From positions 1-27,196 of IMG/VR virus record IMGVR_UViG_3300023176_005074: 27,196 bases of DNA, one strand, 5' to 3'. Below the pieces are notes generated by a model that had not been told where the DNA came from, made no database searches, and saw nothing but the letters and a program-made list of their open reading frames with translations. This DNA comes from a virus. A program made the position numbers and the translations under genes. This document shows, piece after piece, positions 13,151 through 20,368 of this stretch (positions are counted from its first letter, which is position 1; every line of letters begins with the position of its first letter).

Positions 13151-13970
13151 TATAACATATGGCGTTTCACCTAATGCCGCAGCCCAAGGTTTAAATTGGT
13201 CTATGGGTACAGTTGTCCCTGATGCTTCTCAGCCTTGGGTGACATTAGAAATTGGCGGATTAGCTTATCGTTATAGAATAGAAAAAGATCCAAACACCGA
13301 TGGCAAAGTTCATATTAGAAATGAAGATCCAGTAAATGGAGGATACGTTTTTGAAGAGACTGATGATTGGTCCGGCTCTCCTGGTGGTGCTATTCAAAAG
13401 TATTTTAGATTTCCTTATACAGATTCAACAAGATGGGGAGATGGTGAAATTGCTGTAGAAGGAGATGGGACAATAAGTGATGCAATAGTAACTTATAATT
13501 ATAAGTTAGATATTAATGATCAGCTAATGATATGTTCTATATCTCCATTACTAGATCCAGCTTGCCCTGGATTTCAAGACGCATTATATAAATACTTACA
13601 GTCAATGGAACAACCTAGTATTGACGATCCTTTTTATGATGAATGGGTTCAAGCTCAATTAAATAAAGAAGTTGATCTTGAAGAAGAAACCGATATTGAA
13701 GAAAAAAAAGAAAGTGAAGAAGATTTAGAAAAAGAGTTAGGCGGTCAGAATACATTAGACGCTCTTGCTGGACCTGATCAAGATGGAATTTTAATTCAAC
13801 TTGCTCAAGTTCAAAAAATTGAATCATATTATAAAGTAGAAATTCAGGGTGGTTCATATGATGAAACCATAAAACTTGAAGACACAAACATCCCTGATAA
13901 TAAAAGAGCATTGAGTAATTTAGCATCTGATGCTAAACATAAAGAAATGGTGCGCTCTCAATATGATTAG
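13086..13970 (+). CDS. Exported phage protein with acidic coiled region
   Basis: 294 residues starting at 13086, with SD-like GGATAAAG upstream. The signal peptide MINRLFTALVLWVASFSYCYS is read from the same DNA as the C-terminal anchor of the previous protein. The domain after cleavage starts DITYGVSPNAAAQGLNWSMG and continues with GGYVFEETDDWSG and WGDGEIAVEGDGT, a beta-rich module. Residues about 195-220 are almost all Glu/Asp/Lys (LEEETDIEEKKESEEDLEKE), a charged helix. A periplasmic or cell-surface location is likely. Function unknown. Confidence 0.8.
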   Translation: MINRLFTALVLWVASFSYCYSDITYGVSPNAAAQGLNWSMGTVVPDASQPWVTLEIGGLAYRYRIEKDPNTDGKVHIRNEDPVNGGYVFEETDDWSGSPGGAIQKYFRFPYTDSTRWGDGEIAVEGDGTISDAIVTYNYKLDINDQLMICSISPLLDPACPGFQDALYKYLQSMEQPSIDDPFYDEWVQAQLNKEVDLEEETDIEEKKESEEDLEKELGGQNTLDALAGPDQDGILIQLAQVQKIESYYKVEIQGGSYDETIKLEDTNIPDNKRALSNLASDAKHKEMVRSQYD

Positions 13971-13985
13971 AACAAGGAGATAAAA

Positions 13986-14486
13986 ATGTTCAAATCTATA
14001 ACAACCCTCGGCGCTGTGTTGTTGGCTACTGCATCTTTTGCAAACGAATCGCCGATTTCTGGAAATGTTTCATCAAAATGCTCAGTGTATACTGATGTTG
14101 CGGGTGTATATGGTAACCCTAATCCAGATGAACTTAGCACTTTACCAGCAGATGGTGGTGTACATCCAATTATTCGTTATGATGTATCCATTGCTGATTA
14201 TTATAAAGCTAAAATTTCGTGGCCAACATCTTTTACAACTGCACCAACACTAACTGACTCATTAACATGGGACGGTGAAGTGGAAGTTTCAGCTGTATCA
14301 GATGCAACAGGTATGACTGGATACGAAACAGCAAAAGTTGAATATGATAATCATACCGAATATGATTTAACAGCAGCAGGAACAACTTGGTTTAAAGTAA
14401 CATCAAACGTTACTTATGGTGTTGATAAATCTTTGCCTGGCGGTGAATATAAAGCAAACGTTGTTGCTCTTTGCATCGCTAAATAA
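13986..14486 (+). CDS. Exported beta-sandwich protein, fimbrial-subunit-like
   Basis: 166 residues with a clear signal peptide (MFKSITTLGAVLLATASFA). The mature part has two Cys near the ends (SKCSVYTDVAGVYG and VVALCIAK), which could form a disulphide closing an Ig-like sandwich. The final strand LPGGEYKANVVALCI resembles the last strand of spore-coat-U/fimbrial proteins. SD AAGGAGATAAAA precedes the ATG. The next gene looks like a fimbrial chaperone, so the pair may work together. The assignment is structural guesswork from pattern. Confidence 0.7.
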   Translation: MFKSITTLGAVLLATASFANESPISGNVSSKCSVYTDVAGVYGNPNPDELSTLPADGGVHPIIRYDVSIADYYKAKISWPTSFTTAPTLTDSLTWDGEVEVSAVSDATGMTGYETAKVEYDNHTEYDLTAAGTTWFKVTSNVTYGVDKSLPGGEYKANVVALCIAK

Positions 14487-14501
14487 AAGGCTTAATTTAT
14501 T

Positions 14502-14873
14502 ATGATAAGATTAATATTAGCTGCAGCACTTTTTACATCTAGTGCTGCAGCCCATGAATTGACACCTACATATCCAGAATTAGTTCCTTCTTATGTAACT
14601 GGTGTCAGTATGACAAGAATGCATCTTTGGAATAGAAGAAATGATGTTGAATATTATGAAATAGAAGTTTTTGATGAAGAGTTTAATGGTCTTCCATTTG
14701 CATCTGCAGATAGAATTATTAAAGTTGGTTATCTTGAACATAAAACTTTTGAAGTGTATATACGTGAAGCGGATTTAATTAAAGTAAAATATATTTGCAC
14801 AAGTTCTAAGCAATTAAAAGAAGATGTATTATCAACAGGAGTAAAGTCAAGGATTTGCTCAAAAGTAAAGTGA
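14502..14873 (+). CDS. Exported protein resembling a periplasmic fimbrial chaperone domain
   Basis: 123 residues. The signal peptide (MIRLILAAALFTSSAAA) is followed by one domain with the strand pattern of the PapD N-terminal Ig domain: MTRMHLWNRRNDVEYYEIEV, then FASADRIIKVGYLEHKTFEV, then YIREADLIKVKYICTSSK. Canonical chaperones have two domains (about 220 residues); here only one is present, as in other short phage versions I recall. It probably acts in the periplasm on the exported protein encoded just upstream. Moderate confidence in fold, low in role. Confidence 0.65.
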   Translation: MIRLILAAALFTSSAAAHELTPTYPELVPSYVTGVSMTRMHLWNRRNDVEYYEIEVFDEEFNGLPFASADRIIKVGYLEHKTFEVYIREADLIKVKYICTSSKQLKEDVLSTGVKSRICSKVK

Positions 14874-14881
14874 GATAAATT

Positions 14882-15304
14882 ATGAGATTTTTTTATAGCT
14901 TAGCATTATTATTATGTCTATTAGTTTACGTTTCAGCATCCTGGGCTGATTCGAGTTCTTTAAATTTAGCGCTTCCAGGCGCACCAGGATCTTACCAATC
15001 AGATAAATTTAGAGCAGGGGATTTAGATTGTTCTAATGCTATAGGCTCAGCAACAAATTTGGAATTTGGTGTTACCGGTATCATTAGTAAGGGCGAATAT
15101 GATGCTATAAATAATTACTTCAATGACACTAAAAGTGGAGACGTTGGTGTATATGCAAGAATCATAATACCATTAGGAAAACGTGTTCACAATAGAGTCG
15201 ATTGCAGTAGATTATACGACTTAGAATTGAGAAAAAAACAATTGGAAGTTGTTAAATTAGAAGCTGAAATTAAAAGACTAAGAGAGTTACAATTTGAGGA
15301 CTAA
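14882..15304 (+). CDS. Exported protein with C-terminal coiled coil
   Basis: 140 residues. The signal peptide (about 1-22, ending ASWA) is followed by a beta-rich part with two strands typical of outer-membrane or trimeric proteins (LEFGVTGIISKGEY, VGVYARIIIPLGKRV). The end is a Lys/Glu/Leu coiled coil (ELRKKQLEVVKLEAEIKRLR). Two Cys lie in the middle (DLDCSN, VDCSRL). No family recognised. Confidence 0.7.
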   Translation: MRFFYSLALLLCLLVYVSASWADSSSLNLALPGAPGSYQSDKFRAGDLDCSNAIGSATNLEFGVTGIISKGEYDAINNYFNDTKSGDVGVYARIIIPLGKRVHNRVDCSRLYDLELRKKQLEVVKLEAEIKRLRELQFED

Positions 15305-15309
15305 ATGAT

Positions 15310-15648
15310 ATGTGTAATTTTTTGATCGGCGCTGCACTATCATTACATGTTGGATTAGCAGAAGAATATAATGAAGTTCATCCTAATGTAAAAGTTGAGT
15401 GTGGAAACTATGTAAGTGGGTTATATTATAATAGTATAAACAATTTCAGTGCTTATGCTGGATTTAGATTTGATTTATCAGAAAATGTTTCAACTGAAAT
15501 AGGACTAGTTGATGGATATGATAAAGCAGATACAATTAAACCAATGCTTAAACTTAATTATGATAACTATTTTATTATGCCAACTTATGAAGAAAGTTCT
15601 GGACGTGGTGGAGTAGTTTTAGGATACGAGTTTTTTATAGGAGATTAA
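15310..15648 (+). CDS. Small beta-barrel-like exported protein
   Basis: 112 residues. The start at 15310 gives a short hydrophobic segment (MCNFLIGAALSLHVGLA) that could be a weak signal peptide. The rest alternates strand-like segments (FSAYAGFRFDLSENVSTEIG, GGVVLGYEFFIGD) as in small outer-membrane barrels, with two Cys. It continues the run of exported proteins and ends one base before the next gene. Confidence 0.6.
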   Translation: MCNFLIGAALSLHVGLAEEYNEVHPNVKVECGNYVSGLYYNSINNFSAYAGFRFDLSENVSTEIGLVDGYDKADTIKPMLKLNYDNYFIMPTYEESSGRGGVVLGYEFFIGD

Positions 15649-15649
15649 A

Positions 15650-16312
15650 ATGGCTGAAGTAGAATTCGCTGGAATGACATTTAAAGGTGGAAAAATGTTT
15701 GCCATCTTAACAGCTTTGTCAACCCTTGGTGGAGCTGCATGGGGAGGTTTTGAGTTCTACAAAGACTACATGGATATGAAAGAAATTATTCAAAACATAG
15801 ACATTCAAGAAATACAAGCAGCCAATGAATTACAATTGCAAAAATTAAATGATGCAATAAACTACACTGTAGAAATTAGAAAAGATTTAGCTAACGATGT
15901 ATCTAGAGTAGAAGCCACAGTAAGAGTATTAGAAAGTCAAGTTCAAAAAGCAGAAGAAACTGTTAGGTCTTTACGTAGTGATGTATATGAAAAGCTTGAT
16001 ACTTTTGAAGAGCGTTTAAGATTAACTTTAAAAGATAATCAAGACACTATGGCTAATTTAAGAGATAGGATTAGTACAAATTTAGAAGATTCTGAAGCTA
16101 GAATTAAACAGACTCAGGGATCAATTGGAGATACTCTCGAAGGCATAAGAAATGAGATGAATCAGTTGCAGAAAGATGTAACAGCTTCTATTAGAGAAGT
16201 AGAAAGTGGCGTTAGACAAACTGATAAAGACATTAGAGCAGATATGAAACAGCTAGATAAAGATATAAGTGAAAGATTACAAGAAGCTCTAGATAATCCA
16301 TTATCTAATTAA
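15650..16312 (+). CDS. Membrane-anchored long coiled-coil protein (i-spanin-like candidate)
   Basis: 220 residues. An amphipathic start with FAGMTFKGGKM is followed by one transmembrane helix (about 16-36, FAILTALSTLGGAAWGGFEF). The remaining 180 residues are an almost continuous coiled coil (VSRVEATVRVLESQVQKAEE, with DKDIRADMKQLDKDI repeats near the end). An N-terminal anchor with a periplasmic coiled coil is the layout of an inner-membrane spanin, and the next gene is a tiny lipoprotein, the layout of an outer-membrane spanin. At 220 residues it is longer than most i-spanins, so a different envelope-spanning or scaffold role is possible. Confidence 0.8.
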   Translation: MAEVEFAGMTFKGGKMFAILTALSTLGGAAWGGFEFYKDYMDMKEIIQNIDIQEIQAANELQLQKLNDAINYTVEIRKDLANDVSRVEATVRVLESQVQKAEETVRSLRSDVYEKLDTFEERLRLTLKDNQDTMANLRDRISTNLEDSEARIKQTQGSIGDTLEGIRNEMNQLQKDVTASIREVESGVRQTDKDIRADMKQLDKDISERLQEALDNPLSN

Positions 16313-16322
16313 AGGAATTGAA

Positions 16323-16460
16323 ATGAAATATTTTGTTATGTTATTTGTATTAGCTTTGATTATAGGATGCATAAAATTGCTTCCAGCTAGTACTTCTTAT
16401 TGGGAAAATGTTGGTCCGCAATGGGACCAGATGTTAAACCCAAATAAATATGAAGAATAA
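16323..16460 (+). CDS. 45-residue lipoprotein (o-spanin-like candidate)
   Basis: The lipobox LALIIGC gives lipidation at Cys16 and a mature peptide of 30 residues (CIKLLPASTSYWENVGPQWD and a short tail). The ATG at 16323 follows AAAGGA at a good distance. It sits 10 nt after the coiled-coil membrane protein and 11 nt before the lipase. Size, lipobox and neighbour fit the outer-membrane half of a two-component spanin. Confidence 0.72.
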   Translation: MKYFVMLFVLALIIGCIKLLPASTSYWENVGPQWDQMLNPNKYEE

Positions 16461-16471
16461 AGGGGAAAGTT

Positions 16472-17197
16472 ATGATAGAAAATTGTCATAAAATGGCACT
16501 TATGGCACATATCGCTTATGAAGATGGAAAAGAAGCTAAGCCTAAATATAAAGAATTAGGATATAGCTATCATAAATTTATTGAAAATGATGGTGCACAG
16601 TGTCATGTAGTTTGGAATAAAGAAGAATTGACAATATGTTTTAGAGGTACTGAACCTTCAGAATTTTCTGACATAAAGGCAGATTTAAATGCTCTTCCAG
16701 ATAGAGCACAAAATGGTTCTGGTTTTGTTCATAATGGATTTCAAGAAGAAGTAAATAAAATTTGGGATGAGATAGTAAAACTTCTTGATCAACATAAAAA
16801 AGAAAGAAAAGTATTCATCACAGGACATTCACTTGGCGGTGCTATGGCAACAATAGCTGCAAGTAGAATTTTACCTGATGCATTCTATACCTATGGATCA
16901 CCAAGAGCAGGGACTAGAAAATTTGTTAAAAGTTTTTCTCATATTCCTCATTATCGTCACGTTAATAATAACGATATTGTACCAAAAGTTCCTTTTGCCA
17001 TCCTTGGATACAAACATCATTCTCCCTCCCGTTATATCAATTACTACGGAAATATTAGATCCCTTACCTACTGGCAAAGATTAAAAGATCAGTGGAGAGG
17101 TAGAGTGACTGCTTGGAAAAAAGGCACACCTTTTGATGGTGCATATGATCATGGAATGGATCACTACTGTAAATACACGGAGAAAAACAATGGCTGA
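16472..17197 (+). CDS. Class 3 lipase / phospholipase
   Basis: 241 residues of alpha/beta-hydrolase Lipase_3 type. The strand LTICFRGT at 53-60 carries the oxyanion region. The nucleophile elbow is TGHSLGGAMA with Ser120, the acid is in NNNDIVPKVP (Asp168), and candidate His residues are at 182-183 or 227/231 (YDHGMDHY). No signal peptide is visible, so it would act from the cytoplasm or after membrane permeabilisation, or be carried in the virion. AGGGGAAAG gives a strong ribosome site. It lies among spanin- and holin-like genes, so attack on host phospholipids at lysis is the most natural reading. Confidence 0.9.
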   Translation: MIENCHKMALMAHIAYEDGKEAKPKYKELGYSYHKFIENDGAQCHVVWNKEELTICFRGTEPSEFSDIKADLNALPDRAQNGSGFVHNGFQEEVNKIWDEIVKLLDQHKKERKVFITGHSLGGAMATIAASRILPDAFYTYGSPRAGTRKFVKSFSHIPHYRHVNNNDIVPKVPFAILGYKHHSPSRYINYYGNIRSLTYWQRLKDQWRGRVTAWKKGTPFDGAYDHGMDHYCKYTEKNNG

Positions 17198-17396
17198 TAA
17201 GTTACCAAACGATACTCCAGAAGGAAAATTTGAATTAGCAATAAGAGTGCTAGGAAATGAACTTATTGCAATGAAAATGGTAGTAGATGATTTTAAAATG
17301 AAATGGGTTTTAATTGGATTGATTGCTATGATTGCTATTTTATGGGGAGCCTCAGCATTTGGCCCTGATTTAGTAAATGCATTCAAAGGAGAATAA
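17190..17396 (+). CDS. Single-span membrane protein, holin-like candidate
   Basis: 68 residues from the ATG at 17190, which has SD CGGAGAAAA; the frame is open further upstream but inside the lipase gene. A polar N-terminus (MADKLPNDTPEGKFELAIRV) is followed by one transmembrane helix (about 39-58, WVLIGLIAMIAILWGASAFG). It overlaps the lipase by 8 nt. Function unassigned. Confidence 0.75.
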   Translation: MADKLPNDTPEGKFELAIRVLGNELIAMKMVVDDFKMKWVLIGLIAMIAILWGASAFGPDLVNAFKGE

Positions 17397-17399
17397 GCA

Positions 17400-17672
17400 A
17401 TGGAAATGTTATCAAGAATGTTTGATGATACTTTGTGGATATATACAGCAATAGCCGGATCTGTTGCAGGTGCTGCTTTTTTAGCTTATTTTAAAGAAAC
17501 AAAAGCAGGACTTTGGGCATACGCAAAACTTGATTTAACACTTGATTATTTGATTGAGCGTTTAGGTTGGACATGGTTAGAGCAACCGGAGGATGCTTGG
17601 AGAAAAAAGTATCCTAAAATTACTAAAAAAATCGACACTCTCGAAAAAAGAATAGAGGAATTAGAAAAATGA
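17400..17672 (+). CDS. Membrane protein with C-terminal coiled coil
   Basis: 90 residues. One transmembrane segment (about 13-31, IYTAIAGSVAGAAFLAYF) is followed by a Trp-rich amphipathic helix (YLIERLGWTWLEQPEDAWRK) and a short coiled coil (IDTLEKRIEELEK). It is the second of four consecutive small membrane proteins. No family recognised. Confidence 0.75.
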   Translation: MEMLSRMFDDTLWIYTAIAGSVAGAAFLAYFKETKAGLWAYAKLDLTLDYLIERLGWTWLEQPEDAWRKKYPKITKKIDTLEKRIEELEK

Positions 17673-17776
17673 AAAAATTAATCACAGCAGTTGTAATTGT
17701 AGTAGCTGCAGCCGCAGCATGGTATGGTTATACTACTTGGATGGCTCCTGCAGAAGTAGAAGCAGCAGCAGAATAA
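17669..17776 (+). CDS. 35-residue Ala-rich membrane peptide
   Basis: MKKLITAVVIVVAAAAAWYG then a short tail PAEVEAAAE. The ATG overlaps the preceding TGA (ATGA). A single hydrophobic helix with a basic N-terminus could be a membrane peptide or a signal peptide with almost nothing after it. Translational coupling supports it as a real gene. Confidence 0.65.
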   Translation: MKKLITAVVIVVAAAAAWYGYTTWMAPAEVEAAAE

Positions 17777-17797
17777 TTTTTCAAAAGGAAAAATAAA

Positions 17798-17956
17798 ATG
17801 AAATGGATTAGAAAAAGACTAAAAGAAAGAACAACTCTTGACGGGGCATCACTTATTGCTCTTGGTGTTTTAGTTCTTTTTGCACAGCCATTTGCAAAAA
17901 TTGCTGCAGGAGCAGCAATTGTTTATGGTGCATGGACAGTAATTAAAAAAGGATAA
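17798..17956 (+). CDS. 52-residue membrane protein
   Basis: A basic start (MKWIRKRLKERTTLDGASL) is followed by two short hydrophobic stretches, LIALGVLVLFAQPF and KIAAGAAIVYGAWTVI, separated by Pro and Lys, so a hairpin or a single kinked helix. SD AAAAGGAAAAA lies upstream. A small holin-like membrane protein is possible; no direct evidence. Confidence 0.68.
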   Translation: MKWIRKRLKERTTLDGASLIALGVLVLFAQPFAKIAAGAAIVYGAWTVIKKG

Positions 17957-17958
17957 TT

Positions 17959-18606
17959 ATGGCTTTTTTGGTGCACCCTTTGCCACCTATTAATGTTTTT
18001 GTTAGAAAAGAATATCTTTATGATTTGGAAAAAGGCCACGGTGAATTTACACCTGGAATTTGGATAAGCGTAAAAAGTGTACAATATAAAGCATTATATT
18101 TTGAAACACTACTCACAGATTATGGAGCTCTCTATGATAAATTACCAATATCTGCTTTCGTTTGGAAAACTGATCATGGTGAGCTCCTTCCTCTTGATGT
18201 TCTCCAGTTATGGGATTGCTTCGACTACGACATCACTGTGGTCCAAAAGCCAATCTTGTCAAGATGCGAATTCTTTGGGAAAGACAGACATATGCACGCC
18301 GGAGAATACGAATTCACAATCGATAATTGTCACAGGGATACTTCCGTCCTTAACACCAACTTCTCAGAACACGACCCTGAGCACAAATCATTTAATGTTA
18401 TTAGACTCGACAATGGTCAATTCGCTGCGCAGCCTAATAACCGGGTTCTCTGGAGAGATAGCTCCTTAACACCTGATAAATTAGAAAGACCAGACTTTAA
18501 AGTTTGTACACAAAATTACGCGGTTGAAACAGAACCTAAATGGTCTGTTGGTCATACTGACGAATGGCAGTACAAAACAAAAGACGAAGAAGAAAATAAA
18601 TTTTAG
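17959..18606 (+). CDS. Conserved T4-like phage protein, unknown function
   Basis: 215 residues. The N-terminus HPLPPINVFVRKEYLYDLEK and IWISVKSVQYKALYFE are blocks I recall as strongly conserved in T4-like cyanophages and related marine phages. The protein has many His, Cys and aromatic residues (LWDCFDYDITV, CEFFGKDRHMHAGEYEF), which could bind metal. It starts 2 nt after the small membrane protein. Codons in about 18180-18460 are unusually C/G-ending relative to both flanks. No enzymatic motif recognised. Confidence 0.8.
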   Translation: MAFLVHPLPPINVFVRKEYLYDLEKGHGEFTPGIWISVKSVQYKALYFETLLTDYGALYDKLPISAFVWKTDHGELLPLDVLQLWDCFDYDITVVQKPILSRCEFFGKDRHMHAGEYEFTIDNCHRDTSVLNTNFSEHDPEHKSFNVIRLDNGQFAAQPNNRVLWRDSSLTPDKLERPDFKVCTQNYAVETEPKWSVGHTDEWQYKTKDEEENKF

Positions 18607-18635
18607 TGTTACCGATAACATTATTACTGTAGCTA

Positions 18636-18643
18636 CATAAATA
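18636..18643 (+). promoter_or_regulatory. Late-promoter-like box CATAAATA
   Basis: CATAAATA lies 30 nt before the ATG at 18673, with SD AGGAG at 18661-18665 between. The spacing is right for a T4-type late promoter. Confidence 0.45.
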
Positions 18644-18672
18644 ATTTTATATAGTTATAGAGGAGATTGAAC

Positions 18673-18894
18673 ATGACCGATAAAGAATACAAGTTTGCAA
18701 ATGAACTTCATTACGCAGTTAAAGGACATCTTATTAATCCTAATTATTCTGAAAATGAAGTAAAAAGAATTTCAGATTCGTATTTAAAAAGGTTATGGGG
18801 CAATCATGAAAGACTCCGATATTGTTCAGAAGATTTTGAAAAAGCTTGGGAAGAAAGAGAATTAGAACAAGTTGCCGTTTTAGGTTACAATTAA
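18673..18894 (+). CDS. Hypothetical protein, 73 residues
   Basis: Starts at the ATG at 18673, seven bases after AGGAG; a TTG at 18667 is unlikely. Largely helical and charged, with an aromatic cluster (YLKRLWGNHERLRY) and acidic C-terminus (FEKAWEERELEQ). It stands alone between a late-type box and a hairpin, so it is its own transcription unit. Unknown function. Confidence 0.75.
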   Translation: MTDKEYKFANELHYAVKGHLINPNYSENEVKRISDSYLKRLWGNHERLRYCSEDFEKAWEERELEQVAVLGYN

Positions 18895-18901
18895 TTTGAA
18901 A

Positions 18902-18923
18902 AAAATGCAAATAAATGCATTTT
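18902..18923 (+). terminator. AT-rich hairpin before promoter P4
   Basis: AAAATGCA (18902-18909) pairs with TGCATTTT (18916-18923) around a 6-nt loop. It is AT-rich with a TTTTA end, so a modest terminator between the 73-residue gene and the -35 box at 18929. Confidence 0.45.
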
Positions 18924-18928
18924 AGGGG

Positions 18929-18957
18929 TTTACAATTGATTTGTTTTATGGTAGTAT
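18929..18957 (+). promoter_or_regulatory. Sigma70-like phage promoter P4 (DUF932 gene)
   Basis: TTTACA at 18929-18934, 17-nt spacer ending TATGG, TAGTAT at 18952-18957. Predicted start near 18964, which supports ATG 18987 over ATG 18969 as the translation start. Confidence 0.85.
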
Positions 18958-18986
18958 AGTCTTATCAAATGAATGGAGATTATATT

Positions 18987-19955
18987 ATGGCACATGAAGT
19001 AGAAATCATCAACGGTCAAGCTCAAATGGCATATGCCGGTGATGTCCCTTGGCACGGCCTTGGAGTTCAGGTTTCAAACGATTTGACACCAGTTCAAATG
19101 ATGCAAAAAGCGGGTCTTGACTGGACCGTTGAAAAACAAAAGATTGTAACTACTGCAGGTGTTCCTGTTGGTCAGAAACAAGCTTTAGTTCGTACATCTG
19201 ACAATAAAGTTCTAGATGTTGTAGGTACTGATTGGAATCCAGTGCAAAACGAAGAAGCTTTTGAATTCTTTGCAGAGTATGTTGCTGCTGGTGATATGGA
19301 AATGCACACAGCTGGTTCACTTAAAGGTGGGCAAATGGTCTGGTCTCTCGCAAAAATCAAAGAGTCATTTGACATTTTTGGTGAAGATACTGTAGAGTCT
19401 TATCTTCTTTTCTCAAATCCTCATCAATATGGTAAGTCAATTGACATTCGATTTACTCCTATTCGTGTTGTTTGTAGTAACACTTTGACTTTATCATTAA
19501 GCCAACAAGCTCAGCGAGCAGTTAAAGTTGGTCACCGTACCGAGTTTGATGCTGAGCAAGTAAAAGAAACACTCGGTCTTGCACATGAGAAGTTTGCACA
19601 ATATAAAGAAATGGCTCAATTCCTAGGCTCTCGTAAGTTCACAGCTGAGTCACTTATTCAGTACTACAATGAGGTATTCCCTAATACTTCACGTAAGACT
19701 GAAAAAGCACCAGTCAATACAGTTGAAGATCTAAGCCGTGCTGCTCGTCAGTGCTATGAAGTTTTGGATACTCAGCCAGGTGCTGAGTACGGTGCTGGCA
19801 CATGGTGGCAAGCATTTAACTCAGTTACTTACCACACTGACCATGTTCAAGGTCGTAATGCTGAAAATCGCTTACATAGCCAATGGTTTGGTGGTAATCA
19901 GTTACGTAAAGTTAAAGCAGCGGAAAAAGCGGTTGAATTCGCCAACGCTGCTTAA
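18987..19955 (+). CDS. DUF932 (TIGR03299-type) phage/plasmid-like protein
   Basis: 322 residues. Typical opening for the family: MAHEVEIINGQAQMAYAGDV then PWHGLG. The middle has IDIRFTPIRVVCSNTLTLS with the conserved R-V-V-C-x-N-T core, and the end GTWWQAFNSVTYHTDH followed by a HSQWFGG segment. The family is widespread in phages and plasmids and has no settled function; nucleic-acid binding has been suggested. The start at 18987 has GGAG eight bases upstream, while ATG 18969 would leave a leader of about 5 nt with no ribosome site. It is transcribed alone from P4 to the terminator at 19992. Confidence 0.9.
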   Translation: MAHEVEIINGQAQMAYAGDVPWHGLGVQVSNDLTPVQMMQKAGLDWTVEKQKIVTTAGVPVGQKQALVRTSDNKVLDVVGTDWNPVQNEEAFEFFAEYVAAGDMEMHTAGSLKGGQMVWSLAKIKESFDIFGEDTVESYLLFSNPHQYGKSIDIRFTPIRVVCSNTLTLSLSQQAQRAVKVGHRTEFDAEQVKETLGLAHEKFAQYKEMAQFLGSRKFTAESLIQYYNEVFPNTSRKTEKAPVNTVEDLSRAARQCYEVLDTQPGAEYGAGTWWQAFNSVTYHTDHVQGRNAENRLHSQWFGGNQLRKVKAAEKAVEFANAA

Positions 19956-19991
19956 TTGCTTACATAATAATAAAAAAAATGCAAAAAAGTG

Positions 19992-20020
19992 AAAAAAGGG
20001 GGTTTACAACCCTCTTTTTT
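19992..20020 (+). terminator. Long-stem terminator containing the P5 -35 box
   Basis: Six A, five G and TT (19992-20004) pair with AACCCTCTTTTTT (20008-20020) around the triloop TAC: 13 pairs with one G-T. The A-tract/T-tract makes it potentially bidirectional. It ends the DUF932 transcript. The TTTACA of promoter P5 (20003-20008) is the apex of this hairpin. Confidence 0.88.
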
Positions 20021-20031
20021 TATGGTAAGAT
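20003..20031 (+). promoter_or_regulatory. Sigma70-like phage promoter P5
   Basis: TTTACA at 20003-20008, 17-nt spacer ending TATGG, TAAGAT at 20026-20031. Predicted start near 20038, leader 19 nt with AAGGAAAAG before the ATG at 20057. Confidence 0.82.
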
Positions 20032-20056
20032 AGTTATATCAAATGAAGGAAAAGAC

Positions 20057-20320
20057 ATGAAGATTGATACTAGCAAACCACGTACTGATGCTTATATTGG
20101 AACATTTGATTTCAGTGAGCAAGATCAAAAAGAACTTTCTCAAATTCGTAAGATGGTTACCAACTTAAATAAAGATTTGAAAAAGCTTGGATATGATTAT
20201 CGTTATTATGTAAAGTGTCAAGGTCGTGGACCACGACGTCGTGGAAATCGTAACTATCTTCATTCATTACCTCTTCCTTTTGCTGATTACATGGATGCGT
20301 ATATTTACCGTCGCATCTAA
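20057..20320 (+). CDS. Small basic protein, unknown function
   Basis: 87 residues from ATG 20057; the frame is open upstream, but that part overlaps the promoter and terminator. An N-terminal stretch with YIGTFDFSEQDQKELSQIRK leads to a basic patch GRGPRRRGNRNYLHSLPLPF and a C-terminal DAYIYRRI. The Arg/Gly patch suggests nucleic-acid binding. It has a private promoter and terminator. Confidence 0.78.
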   Translation: MKIDTSKPRTDAYIGTFDFSEQDQKELSQIRKMVTNLNKDLKKLGYDYRYYVKCQGRGPRRRGNRNYLHSLPLPFADYMDAYIYRRI

Positions 20321-20346
20321 TGCATTAACTCTTACTTCCCCAACTC

Positions 20347-20368
20347 GGCGCTCCGGCGCCTATTTTTT
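20347..20368 (+). terminator. Rho-independent terminator abutting the tRNA
   Basis: GGCGC (20347-20351), loop TCCG, GCGCC (20356-20360), then TATTTTTT ending at the base before the tRNA 5' end. It closes the P5 unit. Confidence 0.85.

Noticed and set aside
13615-13926. 103-codon - strand frame
   Set aside because: Mirror of the acidic repeat region of the 13086 gene; GAA/GAT-rich DNA leaves few stops on the other strand.
18077-18469. 130-codon + strand frame inside the 17959 gene
   Set aside because: Out-of-frame shadow without ribosome site; the 17959 frame carries the conserved phage protein blocks.
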